NCBI RefSeq assembly: GCF_000069945.1
Contig: NC_010545.1
Span: 434,001-498,000 of the forward strand
From: Corynebacterium urealyticum DSM 7109
GTDB lineage: Bacteria; Actinomycetota; Actinomycetes; Mycobacteriales; Mycobacteriaceae
Direction: 5' to 3'
DNA length: 64,000 nucleotides
The notes beneath the pieces are model-generated. The model saw nothing but the letters and a program-made list of their open reading frames with translations, ran no database searches and had not been told where the DNA came from. Position 1 is the first letter of the stretch. Each line of letters starts with the position of its first letter. Position numbers and translations under genes: made by a program. This document shows, piece after piece, positions 44,012-55,783 of this stretch.

Positions 44012-44142
44012 TCAGGTTGTTTGACACACAGTTGTTCACCCGCGACGACGGCTGTGCACGGAAAACAAACCGGCACAAAAGAACCAAGCCCCAAAGAACG
44101 GGGCACAAAGAAAACCTTGAGGAATACACGGAGGTATTCAAC

Positions 44143-44442
44143 GTGGCTAACGTCAACATCAAGCCGCTCGAGGACCGCGTTCTGGTCCAGATCGTCGAAG
44201 CAGAGACCACCACTGCATCCGGCCTGGTGATCCCAGATTCCGCACAGGAGAAGCCACAGGAAGCAACCGTCGTCGCAGTCGGCCCAGGCCGTTGGGCAGA
44301 CGATGACGACCGCATCCCGATGGACGTCAAGGAAGGCGACACCGTCATCTTCTCCAAGTTCGGCGGCACCGAGCTGAAGTACGAGGGCCAGGAGTACCTG
44401 CTGCTCAACCAGCGCGACATCCTCGCCGTCATCGAAAAGTAA
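44143..44442 (+). CDS. groES: Co-chaperonin GroES
   Basis: GTG 44143 with GGAGG (44130-44134) eight bases upstream gives the usual 99 residues: [31 protein letters not shown], then the GPGRW region and [19 protein letters not shown]. It caps the GroEL chamber. groEL1 follows 11 bases later under the same CIRCE control. Confidence 0.96.
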   Translation: MANVNIKPLEDRVLVQIVEAETTTASGLVIPDSAQEKPQEATVVAVGPGRWADDDDRIPMDVKEGDTVIFSKFGGTELKYEGQEYLLLNQRDILAVIEK

Positions 44443-44450
44443 GCGGGTAA

Positions 44451-46064
<1,614 letters not shown>

Positions 46065-46217
46065 CAGGTAGGGCGCTCTTGGAGGCTCTGGGCGCTCGGA
46101 AAATGAGCGCCCTGGGGATGCTCTGGGGTGGCGCTAGAAACGCGCCCTGGGGATGCTCTTGGGGGGGCGCCCTGCGCAACCTTGGAGTGATCTGGAACGC
46201 ATTCTGGGAGCGCGTAG

Positions 46218-46256
46218 CCCCCGGGACTAGTTCATCGTGAACTGTCCCGGGGGTTT
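46218..46256 (+). terminator. Intrinsic terminator after groEL1
   Basis: CCCCCGGGAC (46218-46227) pairs with GTCCCGGGGG (46244-46253), with AGTTCA/TGAACT continuing the stem inside and TTT following. This is a strong rho-independent terminator. Confidence 0.85.
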
Positions 46257-46304
46257 CGCTTTGGGTATTGCTTCCGCCTCGGGCGCGTGGGGCCACCTCG
46301 CCCC

Positions 46305-46362
46305 GTTTTGCAGAGTTTGATGCCGGAAAATCGTGAAAAACCGGCATTAAACTCTGCAAAAC
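46305..46362 (+). repeat. 58-bp palindromic repeat, copy B
   Basis: The 22-base arms start GTTTTGCAGAG and end CTCTGCAAAAC, with one G-T pair and a 14-base loop. It begins a composite unit of about 258 bases (46305-46562) that is repeated at 46671. The same arms occur at 23549. The whole stretch 46257-47131 has no convincing gene. Confidence 0.9.
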
Positions 46363-46418
46363 ATAGAGAGTGGGAGGGATGGGGTGCTGGGGCCAGTGGG
46401 TCGGGGCGGACACTTGTG

Positions 46419-46562
46419 CGGTTTCGGGCCGTGGTGTGTCGGGCTCCGAGGGGTACATCCGGTTTTGGGCCGTGGTGTGTCGGGATCCGAGGGCACATCC
46501 GGTTTTGGGCCGTGGTGTGTCAGGAAACGTGCGAATTGTGGCACGGCACAGCCCAAAACGGG
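46419..46562 (+). repeat. 41-bp minisatellite and stem-loop, first array
   Basis: One 41-bp unit (46419-46459), one 40-bp variant (46460-46499) and a partial unit (from 46500) each contain GGGCCGTGGTGTGTCGGG. The array ends in a larger stem in which GGTTTTGGGCCGTG pairs with a CACGG...CAGCCCAAAACGG stretch (46541-46562). The unit length is not a multiple of three, so it is unlikely to encode a protein repeat. Confidence 0.85.
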
Positions 46563-46670
46563 GATCCGTGGGGTCCGTGGGGTCCGGGCCGGGTACTGGG
46601 CTGTGTCGGGCACCGGGCTGGGCCTCGGGACTGCCAGAGGGGCTGAGGTGCTGGGAGAAGCGGAACGCAT

Positions 46671-46728
46671 GTTTTGCAGAGTTTGATGCCGGAAAATCGT
46701 GAAAAACCGGCATTAAACTCTGCAAAAC
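46671..46728 (+). repeat. 58-bp palindromic repeat, copy C
   Basis: This copy is identical to copy B over the whole palindrome, and the identity continues for more than 50 bases to its right (ATAGAGAGTGGGAGGGATGG). It marks the start of the second composite unit (46671-46969). Confidence 0.9.
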
Positions 46729-46784
46729 ATAGAGAGTGGGAGGGATGGGGTGCTGGGGCCAGTGGGTCGGGGCGGACACTTGTG

Positions 46785-46969
46785 CGGTTTCGGGCCGTGG
46801 TGTGTCGGGCTCCGAGGGGCACATCCGGTTTCGGGCCGTGGTGTGTCGGGCTCCGAGGGGTACATCCGGTTTTGGGCCGTGGTGTGTCGGGCTCCGAGGG
46901 GTACATCCGGTTTTGGGCCGTGGTGTGTCAGGAAACGTGCGAATTGTGGCACGGCACAGCCCAAAACGG
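46785..46969 (+). repeat. 41-bp minisatellite and stem-loop, second array
   Basis: Three full 41-bp units (46785-46825, 46826-46866 and 46867-46907) and one partial unit are followed by the same closing stem-loop as in the first array. The first array has one unit fewer, so unit number differs between the two otherwise matching composite repeats. Confidence 0.85.
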
Positions 46970-47012
46970 GGTTGTGGGGGTCGGTTCTCCGGTTTTCCAG
47001 GCCTTGCGGGAC

Positions 47013-47070
47013 GTTTTGCAGAGTTTGATGCCGGAAAATCGTGAAAAACCGGCATTGAACTCTGCAAAAC
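47013..47070 (+). repeat. 58-bp palindromic repeat, copy D
   Basis: The arms and loop match copies B and C except for one base in the right arm (CATTGAAC in place of CATTAAAC). It is followed by a G-rich stretch without a 41-bp array, so it may be a solo or truncated copy. Confidence 0.9.
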
Positions 47071-47131
47071 ATAAAGAGTGGTGGGGTGGGGCGTGCGGCG
47101 CGTGGGGCAGGGCACCGGGTTCCGTGTAGAG

Positions 47132-47164
47132 CGAAAGCCCCGACAGGAAAGGCCGGGGCTTTCG
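47132..47164 (-). terminator. Intrinsic hairpin downstream of the DUF5319 gene
   Basis: CGAAAGCCCCG (47132-47142) and CGGGGCTTTCG (47154-47164) are perfect complements with an 11-base loop. It lies about 90 bases beyond the end of the minus-strand DUF5319 gene and could act in both directions. Confidence 0.6.
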
Positions 47165-47172
47165 GGGGTCAG

Positions 47173-47273
47173 TGGGGCTGCTCCAGGTCCTACAGTCGGC
47201 CGGTCCAGGGGTGCGCTGGGGTTGGGCTCTTGAAGGGGCTGCTCCAGGCCCTACAGCCGCCCGGTCCAGGGGA
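47173..47273 (+). repeat. Direct repeat duplicating the 3' end of the DUF5319 gene
   Basis: GGGCTGCTCCAGG-CCTACAG-CG-CCGGTCCAGGG occurs at about 47173-47210 and again at about 47236-47273 with three differences. The second copy contains the stop codon and last codons of the minus-strand gene at 47251; the first is an untranslated duplicate. Confidence 0.7.
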
Positions 47274-47634
47274 AGCGGGCGCGCAGCTGCTCGTTGGCGA
47301 AATCCATCGCATCCGCATAACCCAGGCAGTAATCCCAGGTCACATAATCCTGCGGGGAGGGCGCAGCCGAAGGCTCATGCACCGGCAGGTGCTGGTGGTT
47401 CAGCATGGAGACGATATTCGACTCGATGATCCCCCAGTCGTAGTAGTGCTGCTCATCGCAGTCCTCGCAGAGCATCGCCACGCCCCGCACGCCGTGCGGC
47501 TCCAGCAGCTCCCGGAAAACCCGCACGTTCGCGAGGTCTTCACGCAGCGCGGCTTCCTCAGCCGCGTCGATCGGCTCCATGACATCATCGCCCTCGATGG
47601 GCCCCAAAAAGGGACGCCGGATCGTTCGGATCAT
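47251..47634 (-). CDS. DUF5319 family protein, N-terminus frameshifted
   Basis: The protein is soluble and of unknown function, conserved in actinobacteria upstream of guaB. It shows VRGVAMLCEDCDEQHYYDW with the paired cysteines and PQDYVTWDYCLGYADAMDFANEQ. This frame gives 127 residues starting MIRTIRRPFLG. A frame starting at ATG 47656 reads MPPDPFADDPNDPASL, which looks like the true family N-terminus. It meets the present frame only if the five-base T run (minus strand, 47610-47606) had one T fewer. The homopolymer is therefore probably an error or a slippage mutation. Confidence 0.82.
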   Translation of the reverse strand: MIRTIRRPFLGPIEGDDVMEPIDAAEEAALREDLANVRVFRELLEPHGVRGVAMLCEDCDEQHYYDWGIIESNIVSMLNHQHLPVHEPSAAPSPQDYVTWDYCLGYADAMDFANEQLRARFPWTGRL

Positions 47635-47775
47635 CCGCGAAGGGATCCGGCGGCATCTGATAGTTACTAAAGCTCACGAAACCCACCGTACCCGCAAGCC
47701 AACCCGGAAAACACATTGCAGACGTTTAGCGCTAAAGTAAGGGCTAATAAAAGCTCGTAACCGAAGCTGCGCTAG

Positions 47776-49440
<1,665 letters not shown>

Positions 49441-49446
49441 CCCCAT

Positions 49447-49478
49447 CGGCCGGCTTCGCACACAGCGGAAGCCGGCCG
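49447..49478 (+). terminator. Hairpin after guaB
   Basis: CGGCCGGCTTC (49447-49457) and GAAGCCGGCCG (49468-49478) pair perfectly. A T5 run lies 13 bases further on, so it may terminate partially between guaB and guaB3. Confidence 0.55.
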
Positions 49479-49584
49479 CTACCGGTTAATCTTTTTCTAG
49501 AGATAAGCCTCCCACCCTGGCCAGCGGGGTGCGCCGCCCACACCACCGCAGCGCACCCCGCTGACCCACGAAATAAGGACCAAC

Positions 49585-50763
49585 ATGCAGGAATACAAGG
49601 ACATCGGCCGCGGCCGCTCCGCGCGCCAGGTCTTCGGCCTCAACCAGATCGACATCGTGCCTTCGCGGCGCACCCGTTCTTCCCGGGACGTGGACACCTC
49701 CTGGCGCATCGATGCCTATGAGTTCGACTTCCCGATCATGACGCACCCGACCGACGCCGTGGTCAGCCCGGAGTTCGCCATCGAGTTCGGCAAGGCCGGT
49801 GGGCTGCCGGTCATCAATGCGGAGGGCCTGTGGGGTCGCGCGAAGGACCTCGACGCCGCCTTCGGCGAGATCGTTTCCGCAGCCGAGCGCGGTTACTTCG
49901 GTTCCTTCAACGAGGGCGCGGACGAGGACGTCGCGGCCGAGGCGCTGGAGACCCCGGAGTTCGCCGCGAACCAGGTGCTCCAGCGCCTGCACCAGCAGCC
50001 GCTGGACCTGGACCTGCTCCAGGAGCGCCTGCAGCAGGTGCGCGACTCTGGCGTGCGCTTCGGCGTGCGCGTCTCCCCGCAGCGCGCCCGTGAGCTCGCC
50101 CCAACGCTGATCGTCGGCGGGCTCGACCTGCTGGTCATTCAGGGCACCCTGATCTCCGCGGAGCACGTGGATACCGACGGCGAGCCGCTGAACCTCAAGG
50201 AGTTCATCGGTTCCCTGGACGTTCCGGTCATCGCCGGGGGAGTGGTGGACTACACCACCGCCATGCACCTGATGCGCACCGGCGCGGCCGGCGTGATCGT
50301 GGGCGCAGGCCCGGTCACCAACAGCCAGGCCCTGGGTATCGACGTCCCGATGGCCACCGCCATCGCCGACGCCGCCGCTGCCCGTCGCGACTACCTGGAC
50401 GAGACCGGTGGCCGCTACGTGCACGTCATCGCGGACTCCGAGCTCTCCTGCTCCGGCGACATCGCGAAGGCCATCGCATGTGGCGCGGATGCCGTCGCCC
50501 TCGGCGCGCCCCTGGCCGCCGCGGAGGAGGCCGGCGCCCCGAACTGGTTCTGGCCCTCCAGTGCAGCGCACCCGAAGCTGCCACGCGGCACCGTGGACGC
50601 TCTGCTGCCGCCGACCTCCGTGCCGCTGAACCAGCTGCTCTTCGGCCCGACCCCGGACCCGCTGGGCCACGAGAACCTGGTGGGTGGCCTGCGCCGCTCC
50701 ATGGCGAAGTGCGGCTACACCGAGGTCAAGGCCTTCCAGAAGGTGGATATCGCGGTCCGCTAA
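49585..50763 (+). CDS. guaB3: GuaB3-family IMP dehydrogenase-related protein
   Basis: The 392-residue protein is an IMPDH/GMP reductase barrel without CBS domains: RQVFGLNQIDIVPSRRTRSSRDVDTSW, VIAGGVVDYTTAMHLMRTGAAGVIVG and IADSELSCSGDIAKAIACGADAVALG. GuaB3 proteins have long been annotated as IMP dehydrogenases; as I recall, a cyanobacterial one was shown to reduce XMP to IMP. GAAATAAGGAC precedes the ATG. It keeps the guaB-guaB3 order of actinobacteria. Confidence 0.92.
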   Translation: MQEYKDIGRGRSARQVFGLNQIDIVPSRRTRSSRDVDTSWRIDAYEFDFPIMTHPTDAVVSPEFAIEFGKAGGLPVINAEGLWGRAKDLDAAFGEIVSAAERGYFGSFNEGADEDVAAEALETPEFAANQVLQRLHQQPLDLDLLQERLQQVRDSGVRFGVRVSPQRARELAPTLIVGGLDLLVIQGTLISAEHVDTDGEPLNLKEFIGSLDVPVIAGGVVDYTTAMHLMRTGAAGVIVGAGPVTNSQALGIDVPMATAIADAAAARRDYLDETGGRYVHVIADSELSCSGDIAKAIACGADAVALGAPLAAAEEAGAPNWFWPSSAAHPKLPRGTVDALLPPTSVPLNQLLFGPTPDPLGHENLVGGLRRSMAKCGYTEVKAFQKVDIAVR

Positions 50764-50852
50764 AGCCGTGAAATAGGGGCGCAGAAATAGCGGCTATGCG
50801 CGCTGTGGCGCCTAACTAATGGCGCCACGCGGCGCCGGAATCATCAGAAGAT

Positions 50853-50890
50853 AAAGCGGTCGAACTCCTGCTTGTGAGTTCGACCGCTTT
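50853..50890 (+). terminator. Strong bidirectional-type terminator after guaB3
   Basis: The 15-base arms AAAGCGGTCGAACTC (50853-50867) and GAGTTCGACCGCTTT (50876-50890) are perfect complements with an 8-base loop, followed by ATT. It isolates guaB3 from the ABC transporter operon. Confidence 0.85.
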
Positions 50891-50898
50891 ATTCATGC

Positions 50899-50920
50899 TT
50901 AAAATGACAATCAAATGTTC
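50899..50920 (+). promoter_or_regulatory. Promoter of the ABC transporter with a possible Zur-type operator
   Basis: TAAAAT (50900-50905) is a good -10. It overlaps AAAATGACAATCAAATG, which resembles AAAATGATAATCA-type Zur boxes. No DtxR box is seen in the 227-base gap. The resemblance is partial and the metal assignment uncertain. Confidence 0.25.
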
Positions 50921-50990
50921 GCTCGGTAAGTTGAAAACTGTCTGCCTTATTGCAATGGGCGATTGATTCAACTTCTTTTGGAGGAATATT

Positions 50991-52022
50991 ATGCAGCGCG
51001 CACACAAGCTCCGCACCGCCGGTCTCATGAGCATTCTGGCTTCCGGGGCTCTCGTCCTCGGGGCGTGCTCGGACGCCGGCGAGAACGGGGCACAGGACTC
51101 CCAGAACAACGCCTCGGGGGAGGGCTTCGAGTTCAGCAACTGCGGCTTCACGATGCAGCTGGATAAGCCAGCCGAGCGCATCATGTCCGTCGAGCAGGGC
51201 ACCACGGATAACGTCCTCGCCTTCGGCCTCGGCGATAAGCTCGCCGGCTACTCCCACCAGAAGGATGCCCCGCTGGAGGGCTACGAGGATGAGATGAAGA
51301 AGTCCACGGAGGTCTCCCCGGAGATCGCCACCGCCGAGCAGATCCGCACGGTGGACCCGGACGCCATCGTCTCCCCGTTCGAGTCCGTCTACACCGATGA
51401 CCAGTCCGGCACCCGCGAGGAGTGGAAGAAGCTGGGCGTTGCGACGTGGTACTCCAACGTCGAGTGCCGTGACAAGGACGGCAACGAGGGCAAGAACGGC
51501 TTCGACCTCCTGCTGAAGGACTACCAGCAGCTCGGCCAGCTCTTCGGCGCCGAGGACAAGGCCGCCGAGCTCGAGAAGAAGCACAAGGAGCACGTCGACG
51601 CAGCCACGGAGAGCGTCAAGGACGCGCCGAAGGACCTCTCCGGCGCCCTGCTGTACTCCATCTTCGACGGCGCGCCGTACATCGGCGGCAAGCTCTCCAT
51701 CGCGCAGGACATCTTCGATCTCACCGGCGTGAAGAACGTCTTCGAGGACGCTAACGAGGCATGGCCGGAGCTCAGCTGGGAGGCCCTGGCTGACAAGGAC
51801 CCGGACTTCATCGTCCTGGCTGACCTGCCGGGCCGCGGCGCACCGGGAGACAAGGCCGAGGAGAAGATCGAGATGCTGGAGAAGGACCCAGCAACCCGTA
51901 ACCTCAAGGCCGTGAAGGAGAAGCGTTACGTCATCGTGAAGGGCATCGGCCTGTCTGGCTCCGTCCAGTCCTACGAGCCGCTCGAGGACGTCGCTGAGTA
52001 CGTGAAGAACTGGAAGAACTAG
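50991..52022 (+). CDS. ABC transporter substrate-binding lipoprotein (FecB/BtuF type)
   Basis: The 343-residue lipoprotein has a signal peptide ending in a lipobox with Cys26 (ALVLGACSDAG). The periplasmic-binding fold of siderophore/B12-type binding proteins follows (PAERIMSVEQGTTDNVLAFGLGDKLAGYS ... VDPDAIVSPFESVY ... DPDFIVLADLPG). TTGGAGGAATATT precedes the ATG. With the permease and ATPase genes downstream it forms one importer. The substrate (ferric siderophore, haem, or another metal chelate) cannot be told from the sequence. Confidence 0.88.
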   Translation: MQRAHKLRTAGLMSILASGALVLGACSDAGENGAQDSQNNASGEGFEFSNCGFTMQLDKPAERIMSVEQGTTDNVLAFGLGDKLAGYSHQKDAPLEGYEDEMKKSTEVSPEIATAEQIRTVDPDAIVSPFESVYTDDQSGTREEWKKLGVATWYSNVECRDKDGNEGKNGFDLLLKDYQQLGQLFGAEDKAAELEKKHKEHVDAATESVKDAPKDLSGALLYSIFDGAPYIGGKLSIAQDIFDLTGVKNVFEDANEAWPELSWEALADKDPDFIVLADLPGRGAPGDKAEEKIEMLEKDPATRNLKAVKEKRYVIVKGIGLSGSVQSYEPLEDVAEYVKNWKN

Positions 52023-52024
52023 GT

Positions 52025-53131
52025 ATGGCATCGAGCGCTGACACTCGCCGCGAGCCCGGAAAGGGCGCGAAGGCATCCCCCCTGGAGGGCACGAAGCTCG
52101 CACCCGCGCGCCGCGTGCCCACCTGGGTGGCGTGGGTCGTCGGGCTGATCCTGCTGGCCCTGGTCTGCTACATGGCCCTGTTCATGGGCGCGGCCACCCT
52201 GACTCGCGACGAGGTCTGGGGCTCGATCACCCATAAGCTCGGCATCTTCGCCAGCGATTCCCGCCCCGCACCCAGCCTGATCCGACAGTCGATTCTCTTT
52301 GACCTGCGCATTCCGCGCATCGTCATGGGGATCTTCGTCGGCGCGGGCCTCGCGGTCGCGGGTGCCTCGCTGCAGGCGATCACCCGCAACGATCTCGCGG
52401 AGCCGTACCTGCTGGGTGTCTCCTACGGTGCCTCCACCGGCGCGGTCGTGGCCCTGCTGCTCATGCCCGTCAGCTTCGCGCTGGGCCTGACCGGCGGCGC
52501 GGCCATCGGCGCCCTGCTGAGCTTCGGCCTGCTGATGCTCCTGCTGCGTGGCACGGGCTTCGTCTCCACCCGCGTGGTGCTCACCGGTGTGCTGGTCGGC
52601 CAGTTCTTCTCTGCCATCACTAGCCTCATCCTGGTCGCCCGCGGCGACGCGGAATCCGTCCGCGGCATTACCTTCTGGCTGCTGGGTGCGATGGGCGCCT
52701 CCCGCGCCAACACGATGTGGATCGTGCTGATCGCCGTGGTCATCACCAGCCTGCTGATCTGGATGATGTCCCGCTACCTGGACGCCATGAGCTTCGGTGA
52801 CGAGACCGCGAAGTCGATGGGCGTGCCCGTCGTCGGTGTGCGCGCCGCTGTGCTGATCCTGGTCGCCCTCATGACGGCAGCGACGGTCTCCGCCGTCGGC
52901 GCGATCGGCTTCATCGGTCTGCTCGTGCCCCACGCGGTGCGCATGATCGTGGGTTCTGCTCACGCGCGCCTCATCCCGCTGTCTGCCTTGGTCGGTGCGA
53001 TCCTGCTGGTGTTCACCGACGCGCTGGCCCGCAGCGTGTTCCAGCCGCAGGAGGTCCCGGTCGGTGTGTTCACCGCACTGCTGGGCGTGCCACTGTTCTT
53101 CTTCATCCTGAACCGGGGGCAGCGAGTATGA
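52025..53131 (+). CDS. ABC transporter permease, FecCD family
   Basis: The 368-residue membrane protein has about nine to ten helices and the FecCD signatures RIPRIVMGIFVGAGLAVAGASLQ, LAEPYLLGVSYGAS and VSAVGAIGFIGLLVPHAVRM. It has a cytoplasmic N-terminal tail of about 35 residues. It starts two bases after the lipoprotein gene and its stop overlaps the ATPase start (ATGA). One permease gene implies a homodimeric channel. Confidence 0.92.
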   Translation: MASSADTRREPGKGAKASPLEGTKLAPARRVPTWVAWVVGLILLALVCYMALFMGAATLTRDEVWGSITHKLGIFASDSRPAPSLIRQSILFDLRIPRIVMGIFVGAGLAVAGASLQAITRNDLAEPYLLGVSYGASTGAVVALLLMPVSFALGLTGGAAIGALLSFGLLMLLLRGTGFVSTRVVLTGVLVGQFFSAITSLILVARGDAESVRGITFWLLGAMGASRANTMWIVLIAVVITSLLIWMMSRYLDAMSFGDETAKSMGVPVVGVRAAVLILVALMTAATVSAVGAIGFIGLLVPHAVRMIVGSAHARLIPLSALVGAILLVFTDALARSVFQPQEVPVGVFTALLGVPLFFFILNRGQRV

Positions 53132-53952
53132 GCATCGTCGAAATCCAGAACGTCTCCATCACCTACCACCGCAAGTCCACCCCGACGGTGGCCAACGTGG
53201 ACGCCTCCTTCGAGGCGGGGACGGTCACCGCGCTGGTGGGGCCGAACGGTGCCGGTAAGTCCACCTTGCTGAAGTCCGTCGCCGACGTCGTGGACTTCGA
53301 CGGCGAGGTCATGATCGACGGCGCCCCGCTGCGCAGCTACAGCCGACGCGAGAAGGTCAAGCAGGTCGCGTTCGTCGCCCAACACGGTAACGCGAACTCC
53401 GAGCTGCTGGTCCGGCAGGTCGTCGAACTGTCCCGGATGGCCTCCAAGGGGCCGTTCGCCCGGCAGACGGACGAGGACCACGACGCCATCTCGCATGCGG
53501 TGGAGCACGCGGACGTCGCTCATCTGATGGATCGCACGTGGAACACCCTGTCTGGCGGTGAGCAGCAGCGCGTCCAGCTGGCCCGCGCTATCTCGCAGAG
53601 CGCGAAGGTGCTGGTGCTGGACGAGCCGACGAACCACCTGGACATCCACCACCAGTTCCGCCTCATGGAGCAGTTGCGCCACCTCGCGGCCGATCACAAT
53701 GTGTGCGTGATCGTCGCGATGCATGACCTGGGGCTGGCCTCCCGCTACTGCGACCAGATTGTGCTGCTGGAGGACGGCGCGCTCGTGAAGTCCGGCACCC
53801 CGCACGAGGTCTTCACCCCGGAGCGGCTGATGAGCGTGTTCGGGATCGACGCCGAGATCACCACGGTGGGCGGGCACCTGGACCTTGCGGTTAATAGCGC
53901 GGTGCCGAATTGGAAGCACCACCACGAGCCGAAGGAAGACCTCGCGCACTAA
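53128..53952 (+). CDS. ABC transporter ATP-binding protein (siderophore/metal type)
   Basis: The 274-residue ATPase has Walker A GPNGAGKSTLLKS (about residues 38-50), the signature TLSGGEQQRVQLARA, Walker B VLVLDEPTNHLDIHHQ and the switch histidine in VAMHDLGLASRYCD. It energises the FecB/FecCD importer encoded by the two genes upstream. A hairpin of CCCACGGG/CCCGTGGG (53967-53992) follows the stop but lacks a T run. Confidence 0.93.
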   Translation: MSIVEIQNVSITYHRKSTPTVANVDASFEAGTVTALVGPNGAGKSTLLKSVADVVDFDGEVMIDGAPLRSYSRREKVKQVAFVAQHGNANSELLVRQVVELSRMASKGPFARQTDEDHDAISHAVEHADVAHLMDRTWNTLSGGEQQRVQLARAISQSAKVLVLDEPTNHLDIHHQFRLMEQLRHLAADHNVCVIVAMHDLGLASRYCDQIVLLEDGALVKSGTPHEVFTPERLMSVFGIDAEITTVGGHLDLAVNSAVPNWKHHHEPKEDLAH

Positions 53953-54015
53953 GGCGGTGCGAAGTGCCCACGGGTGTTACCCACCCCGTGGGGGACTAGC
54001 CATATATGCGATAGG

Positions 54016-55596
54016 ATGAGCAGCGTGAATCACCAAAATCATCAGCCAGTCCTCGTGGTGGATTTCGGCGCGCAGTACGCACAGTTGATCGCGCGCCGCG
54101 TGCGTGAGGCTCGGGTCTACTCCGAGGTCGTTCCGCACACCGCCACCATTGAAGAAATCAAGGCCAAGAACCCTGCGGCCATCGTGCTGTCGGGTGGTCC
54201 GAGCTCGGTCTACGCCGATGGTGCACCGGCCCTGCGGCCGGAGCTGCTGGAGCTGGGCGTGCCGGTGTTTGGCATTTGCTACGGCTTCCAGGCCATGACG
54301 CACGCGCTCGGCGGCACCGTTTCCGAGACGGGGCAGCGCGAGTACGGTCGCACCGAGGTCGAGATCCTCGATGACGGCGGCGTGCTGCACGCGGGCCTGG
54401 GCTCGCACAAGGCCTGGATGAGCCACGGCGATGCGGTCTCGCAGGCCCCGGAGGGCTTCACCGTTACCGCGAAGTCCGCCGGTGCGCCGGTCGCCGCCTT
54501 CGAGTGCCTGGATCGCCGCATGGCCGGCGTGCAGTACCACCCGGAGGTCATGCACAGCCCGCACGGCCAGGAGGTGCTGGAGCGCTTCCTCACGGAGGTC
54601 GCGGGCCTGGAGCAGAACTGGACCGCCTCCAACATCGCCGAGGAGCTCATCGAGCAGGTTCGGGAGCAGATCGGTGAGGACGGCCGCGCCATCTGTGGCC
54701 TGTCCGGTGGCGTGGACTCCGCCGTGGCCGCTGCGATCGTGCAGCGCGCCGTCGGCGACCGCCTGACCTGTGTGTTCGTGGACCACGGTCTGCTGCGCGC
54801 AGGGGAGCGCGAGCAGGTGGAGAACGACTTCGTCGCCGCGACCGGCGCGAAGCTGGTCACCGTGGATGAGCGCGAGGCCTTCCTCAAGCGCCTGGACGGC
54901 GTGACCGACCCGGAGGCCAAGCGCAAGGCCATCGGTGCGGAGTTCATCCGCTCCTTCGAGCGCGCCGTCGCTGGCGTGCTGGCCGACTCCCCGGAGGGCT
55001 CCACCGTGGACTTCCTGGTCCAGGGCACCCTGTACCCGGACGTCGTCGAGTCCGGCGGCGGCTCCGGCACCGCGAACATCAAGAGCCACCACAACGTCGG
55101 TGGCCTGCCGGATGACGTCGAGTTCAAGCTGGTCGAGCCGTTGCGCCAGCTGTTTAAGGACGAGGTCCGCGCGGTGGGCCGCGAGCTCGGCCTGCCGGAG
55201 ATTATCGTCGCCCGTCAGCCGTTCCCGGGCCCGGGCCTGGGCATCCGCATCATCGGCGCGGTCAACGAGGAGCGACTGGAGACGCTGCGCGCGGCGGACA
55301 AGATCGCCCGCGAGGAGCTCAGCGCCGCTGGCCTGGACGGCGAGATCTGGCAGTGCCCGGTCGTCCTGCTCGCGGACGTGCGCTCCGTGGGTGTGCAGGG
55401 CGACGGCCGTACTTACGGTCACCCGATCGTGCTGCGCCCGGTCTCCAGTGAGGACGCCATGACCGCCGATTGGTCTCGCATCCCTTATGACGTGCTGGAG
55501 AAGGTCTCCACCCGCATCACCAACGAGGTGGCGGAGGTTAACCGCGTGGTGCTGGACATCACCAGCAAGCCGCCGGGAACCATCGAATGGGAGTAA
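54016..55596 (+). CDS. guaA: GMP synthase (glutamine-hydrolysing)
   Basis: GuaA aminates XMP to GMP. The N-terminal class I glutaminase has the catalytic Cys in [16 protein letters not shown] and His/Glu in GVQYHPEV. The ATP pyrophosphatase domain has the P-loop [12 protein letters not shown], and the C-terminal dimerisation domain ends [13 protein letters not shown] 54016 gives 526 residues. GTG 54025 is an alternative. No ribosome binding site is visible and TATATG or TAGGAT lies just upstream, so the transcript may be leaderless. Confidence 0.95.
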   Translation: MSSVNHQNHQPVLVVDFGAQYAQLIARRVREARVYSEVVPHTATIEEIKAKNPAAIVLSGGPSSVYADGAPALRPELLELGVPVFGICYGFQAMTHALGGTVSETGQREYGRTEVEILDDGGVLHAGLGSHKAWMSHGDAVSQAPEGFTVTAKSAGAPVAAFECLDRRMAGVQYHPEVMHSPHGQEVLERFLTEVAGLEQNWTASNIAEELIEQVREQIGEDGRAICGLSGGVDSAVAAAIVQRAVGDRLTCVFVDHGLLRAGEREQVENDFVAATGAKLVTVDEREAFLKRLDGVTDPEAKRKAIGAEFIRSFERAVAGVLADSPEGSTVDFLVQGTLYPDVVESGGGSGTANIKSHHNVGGLPDDVEFKLVEPLRQLFKDEVRAVGRELGLPEIIVARQPFPGPGLGIRIIGAVNEERLETLRAADKIAREELSAAGLDGEIWQCPVVLLADVRSVGVQGDGRTYGHPIVLRPVSSEDAMTADWSRIPYDVLEKVSTRITNEVAEVNRVVLDITSKPPGTIEWE

Positions 55597-55638
55597 TCCC
55601 AGCAGCTTGAGGCGCCCAGCGGGGTGTACCCCAAGTAG

Positions 55639-55672
55639 AAAGCGCGTCGCACGATGAGGTGCGGCGCGCTTT
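55639..55672 (+). terminator. Intrinsic terminator after guaA
   Basis: AAAGCGCGTCGCAC (55639-55652) pairs with GTGCGGCGCGCTTT (55659-55672) with one mismatch-like wobble. It lies between the convergent guaA and the minus-strand membrane protein gene and can serve both. Confidence 0.8.
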
Positions 55673-55783
55673 CGCGTTCGTGGGGGTGGGGCGTGGGCTA
55701 GCCAGGATCAGCGGGTAGTCCGCACTGTGGGGCAGGGGCACTGGCGTTGAGCGGGGCCGTGTACCTGGCTCAGAACGTGGGGC

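Noticed and set aside
43978-44142. GroES start at 43978
   Set aside because: The extension translates the CIRCE element and leader. GTG 44143 has GGAGG and gives the conserved N-terminus.
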